Source: Mesostigma viride (taxonomy: Eukaryota; Streptophyta; Mesostigmatophyceae; Mesostigmatales; Mesostigmataceae). From it: a stretch of 64,000 nucleotides of DNA. The position numbers were made by a program, and so were the translations under genes. Position 1 is the first letter of the stretch. Each line of letters starts with the position of its first letter. Below the pieces are notes generated by a model. That model saw only the letters and a program-made list of their open reading frames with translations. It searched no databases and had not been told where the DNA came from. Shown in pieces: positions 1 to 9,496 of the stretch. Location: positions 11,281,302-11,345,301 of the forward strand of contig RPFO01000080.1 of the NCBI GenBank assembly GCA_009746045.1, written 5' to 3'.

Positions 1-715
1 CCCTCCCTCCCTCCCTCCTCCCTCCTCCCTCCCTCCCTCCCTCCTCCCTCCCTCCCTCCCTCTCCTCCCTCCCTCCCTCCTCCTGCCTCCCTCCCTCCCT
101 CCCTCCCTCCCTCCCCCTCCCTCCCTCCTCCCTCCTCCCTCCCTCCCTCCTCCTCCCTCCCCTCCCTCCCTCCCTCCCTCCCTCCTCCCTCCCTCCTCCC
201 TCCCTCCCTCCCTCCCTCCCTCCTCCCTCCTCCTACCTCCCTCCCTCCCTCCCTCCTCCCTCCTCCCTCCTCCTCCCTCCTCCCTCCCTCCTCCCTCCCT
301 CCCTCCCTCCCTCCTCCCTCCCTCCCTCCCTCCCTCCCTCCTCCTCCTCCCTCCCTCCCCTCCCTCCCTCCTCCCTCCTCCCTCCCCCTCCCTCCCTCCC
401 TCCCTCCTCCTCCCCCCTCCCTCCCTCCCTCCTCCCTCCCTCCCTCCCTCCCTCCTCCTCCCTCCCTCCCCCTCCTCCCTCCCTCCTCCTCCCTCCCTCT
501 CCCTCCCTCCTCCCTCCTCCCTCCCTCCTCCTCCCTCCCTCCTCCCTCCTCCCTCCCTCTCCTCCCTCCCTCCCTCCCTCCTCCCTCCCTCCCTCCCTCC
601 CCCTCCCTCCCTCCCTCCCTCCCTCCCTCCCTCCTCCCTCCCTCTCCCTCCCTCCCTCCCTCCCTCCCTCCCTCCCTCCCTCCTCCCCTCCTCCCTCCCT
701 CCCTCCCTCCCTCCC
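1..715. repeat. CCCT/CCTCC pyrimidine tract
   Basis: This stretch is almost pure C and T on the plus strand, made of irregular CCCT and CCT units with rare interruptions (for example cctg near 82 and ccta near 233). The opposite strand is a polypurine GGGA/GGA tract with many G-triplets. No coding potential is visible. Confidence 0.97.
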
Positions 716-907
716 TCATTCATTCATTCATTCATTCATTCATTCATTCATTCATTCATTCATTCATTCATTCATTCATTCATTCATTCATTCATTCATT
801 CATTCATTCATTCATTCATTCATTCATTCATTCATTCATTCATTCATTCATTCATTCATTCATTCATTCATTCATTCATTCATTCATTCATTCATTCATT
901 CATTCAT
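716..907. repeat. (CATT)n microsatellite
   Basis: About 47 near-perfect CATT units follow directly on the pyrimidine tract. The array ends at cattcatcacgcg, where unique sequence begins. Confidence 0.98.
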
Positions 908-1105
908 CACGCGCTTCGATCCATTTGGGAGGGGAGTCGCGGAGCACAATCATACATAGTGCCTGATCAGAATACATAGTACAAGGAGGGCAGAGACACC
1001 CATCCGGGTATACGTAAATTACACGGGTTAATTATCTAACAAATTTGCACGTAGACTGCATGCGTCACGTGATCATAGTCCTCAGTGACATGGGAATGCA
1101 ATGAG

Positions 1106-1618
1106 ATGGGCTCGGAGCGGCGAAGTTTTTCCGCGCGAAAAAGATTCCGCGGTATCCTCCGTACCGTGAAAGTTGGGTGCATGAACAACCCTTGCGGAAG
1201 TGGCCATGGCAACGGCTTTTAGGCGAAACGTGACAAATCTGGCATGCGGAAGCCGGAAGGCAGACATAATGCTCGAATGTTGAGAAGATTAGTTACTGAT
1301 CAATTCTATTTTATGGCGGGCTGGTTGGGATCTACAATGTCGCTGGCTTTCTTTCTTTACCATCAGCAGGGGGGGTCCGACCTGAATTTCTGTCGGGATA
1401 AATAAAGCATAATGGATGCCTGCGGCTGTGGTTATCGATTTTGTTTCAGCTTTAATGGTCGTAAGGGAAGCTAGTTTAATGATGCTTCTGAATCCGTAAA
1501 AAATCCTGCTGCTATCCTACCTTTCCCGTCATTTTGCGGTAAGATTACATTTAGGCCAGCGCGATGCGCGCCCGATCTCTCCATGAAAGGCTGGCCTCTC
1601 TTGCACATGCACGTGGCA
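1106..1618. repeat. Dispersed ~500-bp repeat, copy 1
   Basis: This block aligns along its whole length with 31238-31735 in the same orientation, with many substitutions and small indels. Shared landmarks are ttccgcggta, cgtgacaaatctgg, cctgaatttctgtcggga and cccgtcattttgcggtaag. No convincing ORF is conserved between the two copies, so it is probably a non-coding transposon fragment of unknown class. 908-1105, just before it, is unique sequence with nothing recognisable. Confidence 0.8.
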
Positions 1619-1628
1619 AGTGGAGGCG

Positions 1629-2640
1629 GTCTCGCCCGTGAGGCCTACGTGCATACAAACGAGTAATGAGGCTAGCTAAACGAGCTTTCAAACGTGGAAA
1701 CCTAATGTCGTGTATAGAGAGGTGAAATCATAGGTGGCTATGGGCATAGGCATACACTTCTCTTCTTCTGTCTTAGAACGGCTAAGGGCGGCAAGGCGCA
1801 GGCGTACTTGGGCTAAGTCTATGACGATCCAACTACCAGCGCATTCATACCCGGCATTCGACAAGACCTGTACGCATAATGCATTGGCTTCGGGGAAAAG
1901 AGCATTCACAGCACGGCAGATGAGTTTCGATAAAGACATCAGTGGGGCGGAACTCGACGCCGCAATGATGGTGCGCAAAGCAATAGGACGGTTTTCTGAG
2001 TTACAGATATGGGAACGTACTCAACGTAGTGGTGGTGGCGCGTCGCTGCCACTTATGGAAGGGCAGAAGGCCCGAGCAACAATGCGCTGGCTTTGCAGAA
2101 AAGCCAGATGAGACGCAGTGCGGATACTGGCGGTTGACTGTGCACGCTGAACATAGGTAGTCGGTGCTGGACTGACGCCAACTCGTGGTGCAAAGTAGCA
2201 AGGTAGTGCTTTTTGCAGATAAAAGCAAAATTGTTGGCACTCTCGTCTATACACTGCACGTGATGATAAAGTCCTGCTTGAAGTGGTCACGAAGCGCTTC
2301 ATCCGTGGTGGTACGGTGGACCTGCCGTAGACGGTAATCAGGCCTTACTTATGAGACGTGCATTGCATTCGTGAATGACTGCGCTAAACCACGGGCCCAT
2401 GCGAAGGGGAGCAAGCTTGAGGTCCGTGCAAACGGCATTGCAGAATTTGCGCAGGTTGCTGTCGTGATTTTGACAGCAGTGCAATCACCTCTTTGTTTGT
2501 CACACGTGCGCTTGAACCATGGCCGAAACTTGGTGCCTTTGGCAAAAAGCTCTACAAGCGTGTGGCTCAGCAGGATGCCGAGGTCACCGGCGTGGGATCC
2601 AACTGATTGACGGACTGTTTGCCAAAAATTGTGGCGGATC
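1629..2640 (-). pseudogene. Broken Penelope-like element fragment
   Basis: The minus strand matches 27724-28640, inside the intact Penelope-like ORF of this window, at both nucleotide and protein level. It covers part of the region between the endonuclease and the reverse transcriptase, and the start of the RT fingers/palm. The frame is broken by several indels and stops; recognisable peptides include ATYDFTSLYTTL (RT motif A) and SAGYECAGSWIVID-like sequence in different frames. Both ends of the element are missing. It is an old dead copy lying next to the dispersed repeat at 1106-1618. Confidence 0.85.
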
Positions 2641-2760
2641 GCCGCGGTGGTTTATGCAGTGCACGTGACGACTCGAGTTGACTTGAGTCGAGTTTTTCCC
2701 ACGTGACGACTGATGACTGCGGCTTCCTGCGTGGGTACGTTTGGGTACCGTACTAGCACC

Positions 2761-3310
2761 ATTCGTTAATATAAAATACCCATTTACCCGGATATCGGGA
2801 TTCGGATCTACTTCTTGTTGGTGAACGGCCGCAAGGTCTGATGAATCTAGCGGCTGTCGTCGTTCTATAACAGCATCGAACGGTATTCCGACGCCTACTT
2901 TTTCTCCCTGCCTCCACTTTGATTTTCCTATTAAATTTGCCTAAATTTGCATGGAAATTTGCGCTTTTTTCGGGGAAGACGTGGGTATTCATTTTCAGGC
3001 GGAGCCAATTTTCGGAAGAACCGTTAGGTTCGCCAGAATTGGCGAAGCTTATAAGGCCGTACACGTGAGAAAACATAGCTGGCTGTCCGCGACACTCCCG
3101 GAGCTAGTGTATACAGGGGGGGGGGGGTAGCCCCCCCCCACCCCCCCACCCCCAAAACTGGGGGGGCGGGGGGTAAGGGGTTGGACCCCCCCCCCCCCCC
3201 CCCAAGAAAATGGGGGGGGGGGGTTAGGGGTTTTTTGGATGCAGACCCCCCCCCCCCCTCCCTGAAATATAAATATTTTCCGGGTAAATGGGTATTTTTT
3301 ATTAACCAAT
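2761..3310. mobile_element. Inverted-repeat element (MITE-like) with G/C-run core
   Basis: A 31-bp terminal inverted repeat with two mismatches bounds this 550-bp block: the left arm at 2761-2791 starts ATTCGTTAAT and the right arm at 3280-3310, reversed, starts ATTGGTTAAT. The core at 3114-3265 alternates runs of 9 to 17 G or C and could form long G:C hairpins or quadruplexes. No transposase is encoded and I see no clear target duplication. It may be a non-autonomous DNA transposon or simply a large inverted repeat. Confidence 0.55.
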
Positions 3311-3750
3311 AGCGGAATATCGGTAGGTTAAGAGGTACCACGTATCGACCAGCTGGTTACCCACTGAGGGTAGTGCAGTGATAGGTGAAAGGTTTAGAAC
3401 GGGAGCATTATGTGACCAGGGGAGCCAAGTGACGCGCGTAAGGTCACCGTGATGAGGAATGCAAGTAAACACCCTGTTGCGTCCCAGGTATAAATATTAC
3501 TCCTTTCCCCTCCCCTAAACCCTTCTTCCCTTCATCATGATTTGCAGCAACTCAATACGATTCAGTCCAGTCTCTCTTTGTGCCCCTACGTGGCATTTTC
3601 GCTTAGTATTCCTTACTTCTCAGAGGCCGCTCCCCCCCCCGCGCCACTTCCCCTGCGTTTTGCCACCGGAACTACCCGCGCCCCACCGGAACTACCCGCG
3701 CCCAAGCAGAGAGTTGTTTTTTAATACACTTAAGGATATATAAATTTTTG
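3311..3750. other. Non-coding gap
   Basis: No gene is recognised. The only structure is a short tandem duplication of the phrase ccaccggaactacccgcgcc at 3664-3704. Confidence 0.5.
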
Positions 3751-4846
3751 GAGGGCCGTCTTGCAGAACACAGCCGGCCTCACCGCCCAGGCAGTGAAGG
3801 ACATTGCCGCCAAGCCAGCCCCGGCTGGCCTGGCCGGCGATGCTCCTCCCATCACGACCTGGGCGGACATGCTTAAGCAACATACCACCTCCACCACCTC
3901 CGCCGTCGCAGCCCAGCTCCAGCGGCAGACGCTCGACCTCCGCGAGGAGGCCGAGCTCGCCAAGCGCAGCCTCAACGTCATTGTCAAGAATCTCAAGATG
4001 GAGGAAGGTGAGAATTCCGAGAAGCTTGCGCGTGCTTTTGAGAGAGAAATCCTTGATCGCATGGGCCTTACTGGTGAGATCGAGCTGGCCGCCCACCGCC
4101 TTCCCCGCGCGCGGGGTAAGGCAGGGCCGCCCCCGCTCCTTCTCACCTTTAAGACCCCGGCGGACAAGATTTCTTTTCTCAGACGCCGCAAGCGGCTCGA
4201 GAAGACTCTCTTCACCCTTGACGACGACTTGACCCTGGCACAGCAACAACGGCGACGGGAGCTATGGCAGACCTACCTCCAGCTCCGGCAGACCAAGGCG
4301 GGCCAGCCGGTGTACTGGAAGGGGGCGGCCATCTACGTCGGCCACAAGCCCTGGCAAGCGACCCCCTCGACCACCGCGGCCCAGCAACTCCAGCCCCAGC
4401 CTAGGGGAATACAGCAGTAGTGTAGAATAGTTAGACAGTGGCCTTGTACATGCCCGCCTAATACAAGCACTATACCAGCTGAGGCCTAGCCTTTTTAGTC
4501 ATGTACATGTGTGCCTATGATGTGCCACACTCCAGACGATGCCTAGCCTTATTTAGTAATGCTGTGCCCATGCAGGGAGTCACTCTCTGCTGAGAAGCCA
4601 TGCCATAGCTCTTGAATAGCCATGATGATCTTCCCCCTCACAGGCATGCTCCCCCCTTACCCGGGCATAGCGTGATAGACCATGAGGGTGCGGGTGCCCT
4701 GGTGCACCTAGAGCAAGTGTTGTTTACATTCCCACCCTTGCAGGAAGTAGCTTAGAATGTATTATAGGCTCATATGCCCCTTCTCAGGGCTATGTGCTAC
4801 ATATACTCCCAACGGAGTTATGTTCCTAATTAATTAATTAATTAAT
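3751..4846 (+). mobile_element. ORF1-type retroposon, copy A (5'-truncated)
   Basis: This copy aligns with the longer copy C (43516-45490, minus strand), from the middle of the ORF to the tail. It starts near 3751, inside the coding region, as expected of 5' truncation in target-primed reverse transcription. The 3' end has a hairpin at 4805-4818 (ACTCC-CAAC-GGAGT), then atgttcc and an AATT microsatellite tail at 4827-4846. No reverse transcriptase is encoded, so it must be mobilised in trans if it moves. Confidence 0.8.
3761..4420 (+). pseudogene. ORF1p-like protein fragment, copy A
   Basis: An open frame of about 219 residues lacks its N-terminus. It reads as an L1-ORF1p-like (transposase_22-type) RNA-binding protein: a coiled-coil stretch rich in A/E/L, an RRM-like segment beginning NVIVKNLKMEEGE, and a C-terminal domain with FTLDDDLTLAQQQRRRELW and YWKGAAIYVGHKPW, matching the usual 'D-L-T...R..L' and 'G..Y..G' pattern. 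The family match rests on pattern recognition only. Paralogues lie at 24526-25640 and 43959-45337. Confidence 0.65.
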
Positions 4847-4994
4847 GGATGTTGCATTAAGAATTTAGCCATGCTATGCCATGCAGAGAGATGCTCTCTG
4901 TCGAGAAGCCATGTCCTAGCTCTTGTATAGCCATGATGATCTTCCTCCCTCACAGGCCGGCATGCTCCCCCCTTACCCGGGCATAGCGTGATAG
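4847..4994 (+). repeat. Retroposon 3'-UTR remnant, copy D (left part)
   Basis: The sequence repeats the 3' UTR of copies A and C (for example gagaagccatgtcctagctc). It abuts the AATT tail of copy A and is cut by the chromovirus at 4995; the rest resumes after the 3' LTR at 14422-14593. Before the insertion it was one 5'-truncated tail. Confidence 0.8.
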
Positions 4995-5697
4995 TGTAAC
5001 AACCAAATGTTACATCCAAAGTTTTCCTACTGTTGAATCTTATTATGAGTTCTTTAGGACAATTATTTGAGAAGTTAGGAGGCTTCGACGTCTGATAGAT
5101 ATTGGGCCTGTTGAGATCTGTCGAATCTATTGTTCTACCCTCATTGGTCGTGGCCTGATCCACGTAGGGTACTTTGCATGGTGTTGTTTAGTCAGTCAAA
5201 GATTCTCTGCAGTACCGTTGTACCTGGTGGATTTGGTTCCAGGTCCTTGAGATTTCGTATGTGCTGGCTTTGTGTTGTGTGGAGGATTCGGAGGCTAAGA
5301 TCTTATCTTGAGTGATCCTCACTTTTGATTGGTCCTTCCGGGTTAGGGTTGGATGGATGCTGCGTGCACGATGACTTTTATCCTGTTTGGGGCGGCCGTG
5401 CATGTGTGCGTACGTGAGAGCTAAAGCTATGGTGTAATTCAAGGGTTTCCTTGTTTCATCAATCAAACAACCCTTGCCAAAAGTCAACTATAACTTCAAC
5501 AGATAGTCGACTTGGATATAACTTGTCTGTTGTGTCTAACAAGGGTGGGGACTCATTCCCTTAACTGTTGAAGATCCATCTTCATTGCTTCTCTGGACGT
5601 GAAGTTATCTGTCGCGACTCCAACCCAGGTATAAAGATCTTTTCACGCTAATGTTGATACTGAGGCTGTTGCAAACACAACATTTTTAGTCGTTACA
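4995..5697 (+). repeat. 5' LTR
   Basis: TGTAACAACC...GTCGTTACA, 703 bp. It matches the 3' LTR at 13714-14416 except for one base near 5615. Confidence 0.96.
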
Positions 5698-5698
5698 T

Positions 5699-5709
5699 TG
5701 GTATCGGAG
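5699..5709 (+). promoter_or_regulatory. Primer binding site, tRNA-iMet-like
   Basis: TGGTATCGGAG begins one base after the 5' LTR. It resembles the TGGTATCAGAG complement of the initiator methionine tRNA 3' end used by many plant-type LTR elements, with one difference. Confidence 0.7.
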
Positions 5710-5916
5710 GTTTCTACCTAGGTGTTGGTTGTCTTGACAGTATTAGTTCACGATTAACAATGGAATTCTTGCCAGACCCAGAGAGGGTACGTTATGCTGT
5801 GTATTCGGACAGTTCTTAAGAGTGTGACTCATCCTTATGTGACAGTCTTGCTCTGAGAACTGCCTTGAGCCCATAAGTCTCTAACGTTCCCCAGTCCGGC
5901 ATGCGCGACCCATGGA

Positions 5917-7705
5917 GTGATGAGTAACCCGGAGACACAACCACCGTTATCAAGTAAGAGAGTTGAAGATGCAACCACATCTTTAGCAGCTCAACGGACG
6001 ACCGGTGATGAAAGGGTTTCATCATCTACTCCCAGACGTCAACTATTTGGAGATACCACCTTAATGTCTGCTTCCCGCAGATATTCGCTGTCGGTCGGCC
6101 CAAAGTTCTCCATCTTGCCCCTCGGTGTGCAACCAGGCGAGCCCTCCCTGCGTGGCATTGGTAGAGGTGTACCACGGTTCTCCAACGTGGGGACACGCGT
6201 TCGCCAGCACCCGAATACGGTTCGGCTATTCGTTTTGGCTACAACACGGTGCCGGGGCGAGACGGCACTCGGCTAGCGGCTGACGAGCTGACAGCGGAGA
6301 AAATTCGATTACAACATGAACGTGAGGAAGCTGCGAGAGCTAGAAGTGTGGCGGAAGCGCTGGAGAAGAGTGTGGGTAGGACTATTGCGCGTGTGCAGCA
6401 ACTTGAGTCGCAAGGGCAGGCGGGCGATGGAGAGTCTGTTTTCGTGGATCAACCGTCTCCAACACTGGGTATACGAGGGTATATGCGGTTGACGCTCCTT
6501 TTGTTGATGAAGGGACAGATGCACAGGGGCATGAGCCTCCACGGCTCTCGGTGGCTGCGACATTGTCGGAGAATCAGAATGCACCACACGCCCCAGTGAT
6601 GGAGCTCACGTCTTTGTATCCTCGTACTGTTCCTTTTCCTAAGGTGGAGTCGGTAGACAAGCTATCGCTGACCAACCTTACCCATCGCAGCTTCGACCAT
6701 TTCTCCACCAAGTTTCAGGATGTCTTCGCTATCCACTTCGCCAACTATGGGCCCAAGGCAGAGGAACGTCTCACGATGGACATCCAGAAGAGAATGGTTA
6801 GGCAGCGGATGAGCGACAGTGCCAGCGACCGTTTTGATGAGTTTTTGCGTTCTGTGGCTGGACGTGCGTGTACCGACCTCCCCTCTCTCCTATTGGGCTT
6901 TCGCCGGTTTCTGTTACCCCAGGATCAGCTTCGCATGGATCGGGACGCACTGGCTAACTGTACGCAGGCTGGTTTGACGCTGCCACAGTTCGTGGAGCAA
7001 TTCACCAACCTTAGAGCCAAGATTCCTCAATGCTCTGACGCAGAGGCACTTCACAGACTACTGCATGGCATGGCTCCACACGTGCGACTGGATGTGGACA
7101 AGCACTTCTCCCAGTTCGACTACGTGGATTGGCAATGGGACAAGGTGTTGTCTTATGTGCTTACCCTTTGTCGTGTGCCTGCTTTTTCTGTCAAGTGGGA
7201 ACCTGTGGCCACGCCAGTGCCACCCATCAAGAAGTCCCTGAACCAGCTGGATGACCTCCTGGGGGAACTCAATGCATTGGATCCCACCCAGGGTAACTGT
7301 TTTATCTGCAACCAGCCAGGTCACTTTGCACGGGACTGCCCTAGACGGGACCAGTTTCCCCCTGCCACGAGAGGACCTTTTGGCGCCCTGCCATCTCCCA
7401 GGCCACCCAACCTTCCTCCTGGCGTTCCTGCTGGCGATCACCGGATACAGCCAGGGTTCCAGCCCAACTTCCAGCCCTCTGGGAGGTTCCAGTCCCGCGC
7501 TAGGCCCTTCAGCAGACAGGATAAGCGTAGGATGGTGAACGCTCTCATGCAGCTGCTGGCAGATGAGGAGGATGGGGGGACGAGGATGAGCCTCCAGCAC
7601 CACCTGAGCAGCTTCCACCATCGGGCAGTGGAGCATCCCCAGACCCACCTGAGTCAAAAAACTAGTTGGGTCCCCAGGTCATCCTTCTGTCATGGCCAGG
7701 TCTGA
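5917..7705 (+). pseudogene. Gag polyprotein (frame-disrupted)
   Basis: Gag is spread over three frames: 5917-6276, 6249-about 6480 and about 6480-7705. The second segment has a charged, coiled-coil-like stretch (ADELTAEKIRLQHEREEAAR). The third, mostly the ORF from 6551, holds a capsid-like helical region and a CCHC zinc knuckle, CFICNQPGHFARDC, near residue 250, followed by a proline-rich tail. Gag packages the RNA and builds the particle. The start is uncertain; ATG at 5917 is the first good candidate after the primer site. The end overlaps protease by 14 bp in another frame, so a programmed shift there is possible. Confidence 0.75.
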
Positions 7706-8627
7706 CCTGCCTGCTGTTGACGTTAGGCCAGTGAACACTGTGGGTGCTTCTGACCCTGCTGTCCCTGTGGGTCCTCCTGTACCAGGTCACTTACTCAAGT
7801 TTCAGGCTAGGCTCCTCAACGTGCCAGTCCCCTTGGCTCAGCCAGCTTGCTTGTTTATGATTGATTCTGGTGCTGGCAGTAATTATATTGCTGCATCCTT
7901 GGTGCAGGAGCTGAAGTTGCCTGTGTTGGCCCACCCCACACCTGTCATGGTGCAGTATTCTGATGGCAGGAGAAGCTGCTCACCTGGCTATGTGCAGCTC
8001 ATCTTCCAAGTTTGTTCATCCCAGACTTTGGAAGTGACAGCAGATGTCATTCCCCTCACGGCAGCGGATGTGATTTTGGGGATCCCATGGTTGTCTGACA
8101 CCAATCCTGCTATTTCTTGGCCTGACAGGGTGGTCCAGTTCAAGGATGGGACAGTGTGGGATGCTACCTGTGTGTTGCCAGGGGGGAGAAGAACAGCCAC
8201 TGAGTGCTGTTCCACACAGACAGCTGTCAATGATGGCAAGGGAGGGGAAGCAGGTGCGAAAGGGGTGGATCAAGAGCCGACTTTGGAGGAGAAACGGGCT
8301 GCCCTACTGAAGCATGTGTGGTCTGCCAAGCATACTCTGTCTTATTTGGCCACCTATCCAGTGGAACACATCTTTTTCCTGCATTTGGTGCCTAATGAAC
8401 CTGAGTCTGCTAGTGATCATTCTGTCAATGCTGTCAGTTCTACTGTCACCACTGAGCAACAACAGCAGCATGATGCCTTGTTGGACAGGTATGGAGCCAT
8501 CTTTGAGGACAAGATGCCCCAGTATCCTCCTGAGGGACCCATCACACATGTCATCAAGTTGGTAGAGGGTGCTCGTCCTCCTTTGTGCCTATGTACAGGA
8601 TGGGCCCTGCAGAGATGGCAGAGCTGA
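7692..8627 (+). CDS. Retroviral-type aspartic protease (pol N-terminus)
   Basis: The 311-residue frame carries the catalytic triad DSG at residues 58-60 in FMIDSGAGSNYI, and a downstream ADVILGIPWL segment typical of retropepsin-like (Asp_protease_2) domains. It would cleave Gag-Pol. It overlaps gag by 14 bp in a different frame. The last ~14 residues diverge from the family because the frame is lost at a short T run near 8580, where homology continues in the next frame as RT. Confidence 0.85.
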   Translation: MARSDLPAVDVRPVNTVGASDPAVPVGPPVPGHLLKFQARLLNVPVPLAQPACLFMIDSGAGSNYIAASLVQELKLPVLAHPTPVMVQYSDGRRSCSPGYVQLIFQVCSSQTLEVTADVIPLTAADVILGIPWLSDTNPAISWPDRVVQFKDGTVWDATCVLPGGRRTATECCSTQTAVNDGKGGEAGAKGVDQEPTLEEKRAALLKHVWSAKHTLSYLATYPVEHIFFLHLVPNEPESASDHSVNAVSSTVTTEQQQQHDALLDRYGAIFEDKMPQYPPEGPITHVIKLVEGARPPLCLCTGWALQRWQS

Positions 8628-9496
8628 AGACCATACTTATTGGCCTGTTGGAGGCTGGTCTGATCCTCCCAGCTAACAGTCCTTTCAGTTCTGGGTGTTT
8701 GCTTGTACCCAAGCATGATGGGGGGTGGAGGTTGTGCATTGACCTGAGGGGACTGAACAAGGTGACTGTCAAGTCCAGGTACCCTCTGCCCAGAATTGAT
8801 GAGTTGCTGGAGAGGACTGCAGGAGCTGCCTTCTTTACCAAGTTTGACCTCAGGCATGCTTTCTGGCAGATCAGGGTGGCTACTGAGGACATCCCCAAGA
8901 CGGCCTTTTCTACCCCATGGGGACAGTTCCAGTGGACAGTAATGCCCATGGGTGCCTCTAACAGTCCTGCCACTATGCAGATGTTTGTCAATGCCATCTT
9001 TGGCCACCTGACTGGAAATGCCCTGCCCCAGATCTCACCTGACCTTCGCAACCCCAGGTTCAAGGACATTGCCCACTTGTGTGACACTACCAGGGTGGTC
9101 TTCAGGACTTGTGTGGTCGTCTACCTGGACGACATTCTGGTACACTCTCGTACCTTCAGGGAGCACCTGGAGAACGTGGAGGAGGTCCTTAAGGTGATCC
9201 ATCAGTATCATCTGTCGGTGAAGAGGTCCAAGGTGGAGTGGGGCCAAGAGGTGAAGTTTCTGGGCTACCAGCTGAGCGCTGCAGGTATGACTCCTGAGGC
9301 CAGCAAGGTCTCTGCTGTTTTGGAGTGGCCTGTGTTGAAGTCAGCTCAGGATGTCAGATCCTTTCTGGGCCTGGTGGGCTGGTACCGACGGTTCATTCCC
9401 GACATGGCGGCCATCTCTGGTCCCCTGTTAGCCCTGCTCAAGAAGGATGTCCCTTTGAATGGACTGCAGCATGCCAGCAAGCTTTTGATGTGTTGA
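8585..9496 (+). CDS. Reverse transcriptase domain of Pol
   Basis: A clear Ty3/gypsy RT with KFDLRHAFWQI (motif A Asp at residue 88), FSTPWGQFQW, PMGASNSPATMQ and VVYLDDILVHS (YLDD at 180-183), then the thumb GLVGWYRRFIPDMA. About 30 extra residues (HLTGNAL...VVFRT) sit between the MFVNAIFG helix and YLDD, where most relatives have about a dozen; this looks like an insertion specific to the lineage. The frame is lost at another T run near 9463 and homology continues in the third frame. Confidence 0.92.
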   Translation: MPMYRMGPAEMAELKTILIGLLEAGLILPANSPFSSGCLLVPKHDGGWRLCIDLRGLNKVTVKSRYPLPRIDELLERTAGAAFFTKFDLRHAFWQIRVATEDIPKTAFSTPWGQFQWTVMPMGASNSPATMQMFVNAIFGHLTGNALPQISPDLRNPRFKDIAHLCDTTRVVFRTCVVVYLDDILVHSRTFREHLENVEEVLKVIHQYHLSVKRSKVEWGQEVKFLGYQLSAAGMTPEASKVSAVLEWPVLKSAQDVRSFLGLVGWYRRFIPDMAAISGPLLALLKKDVPLNGLQHASKLLMC

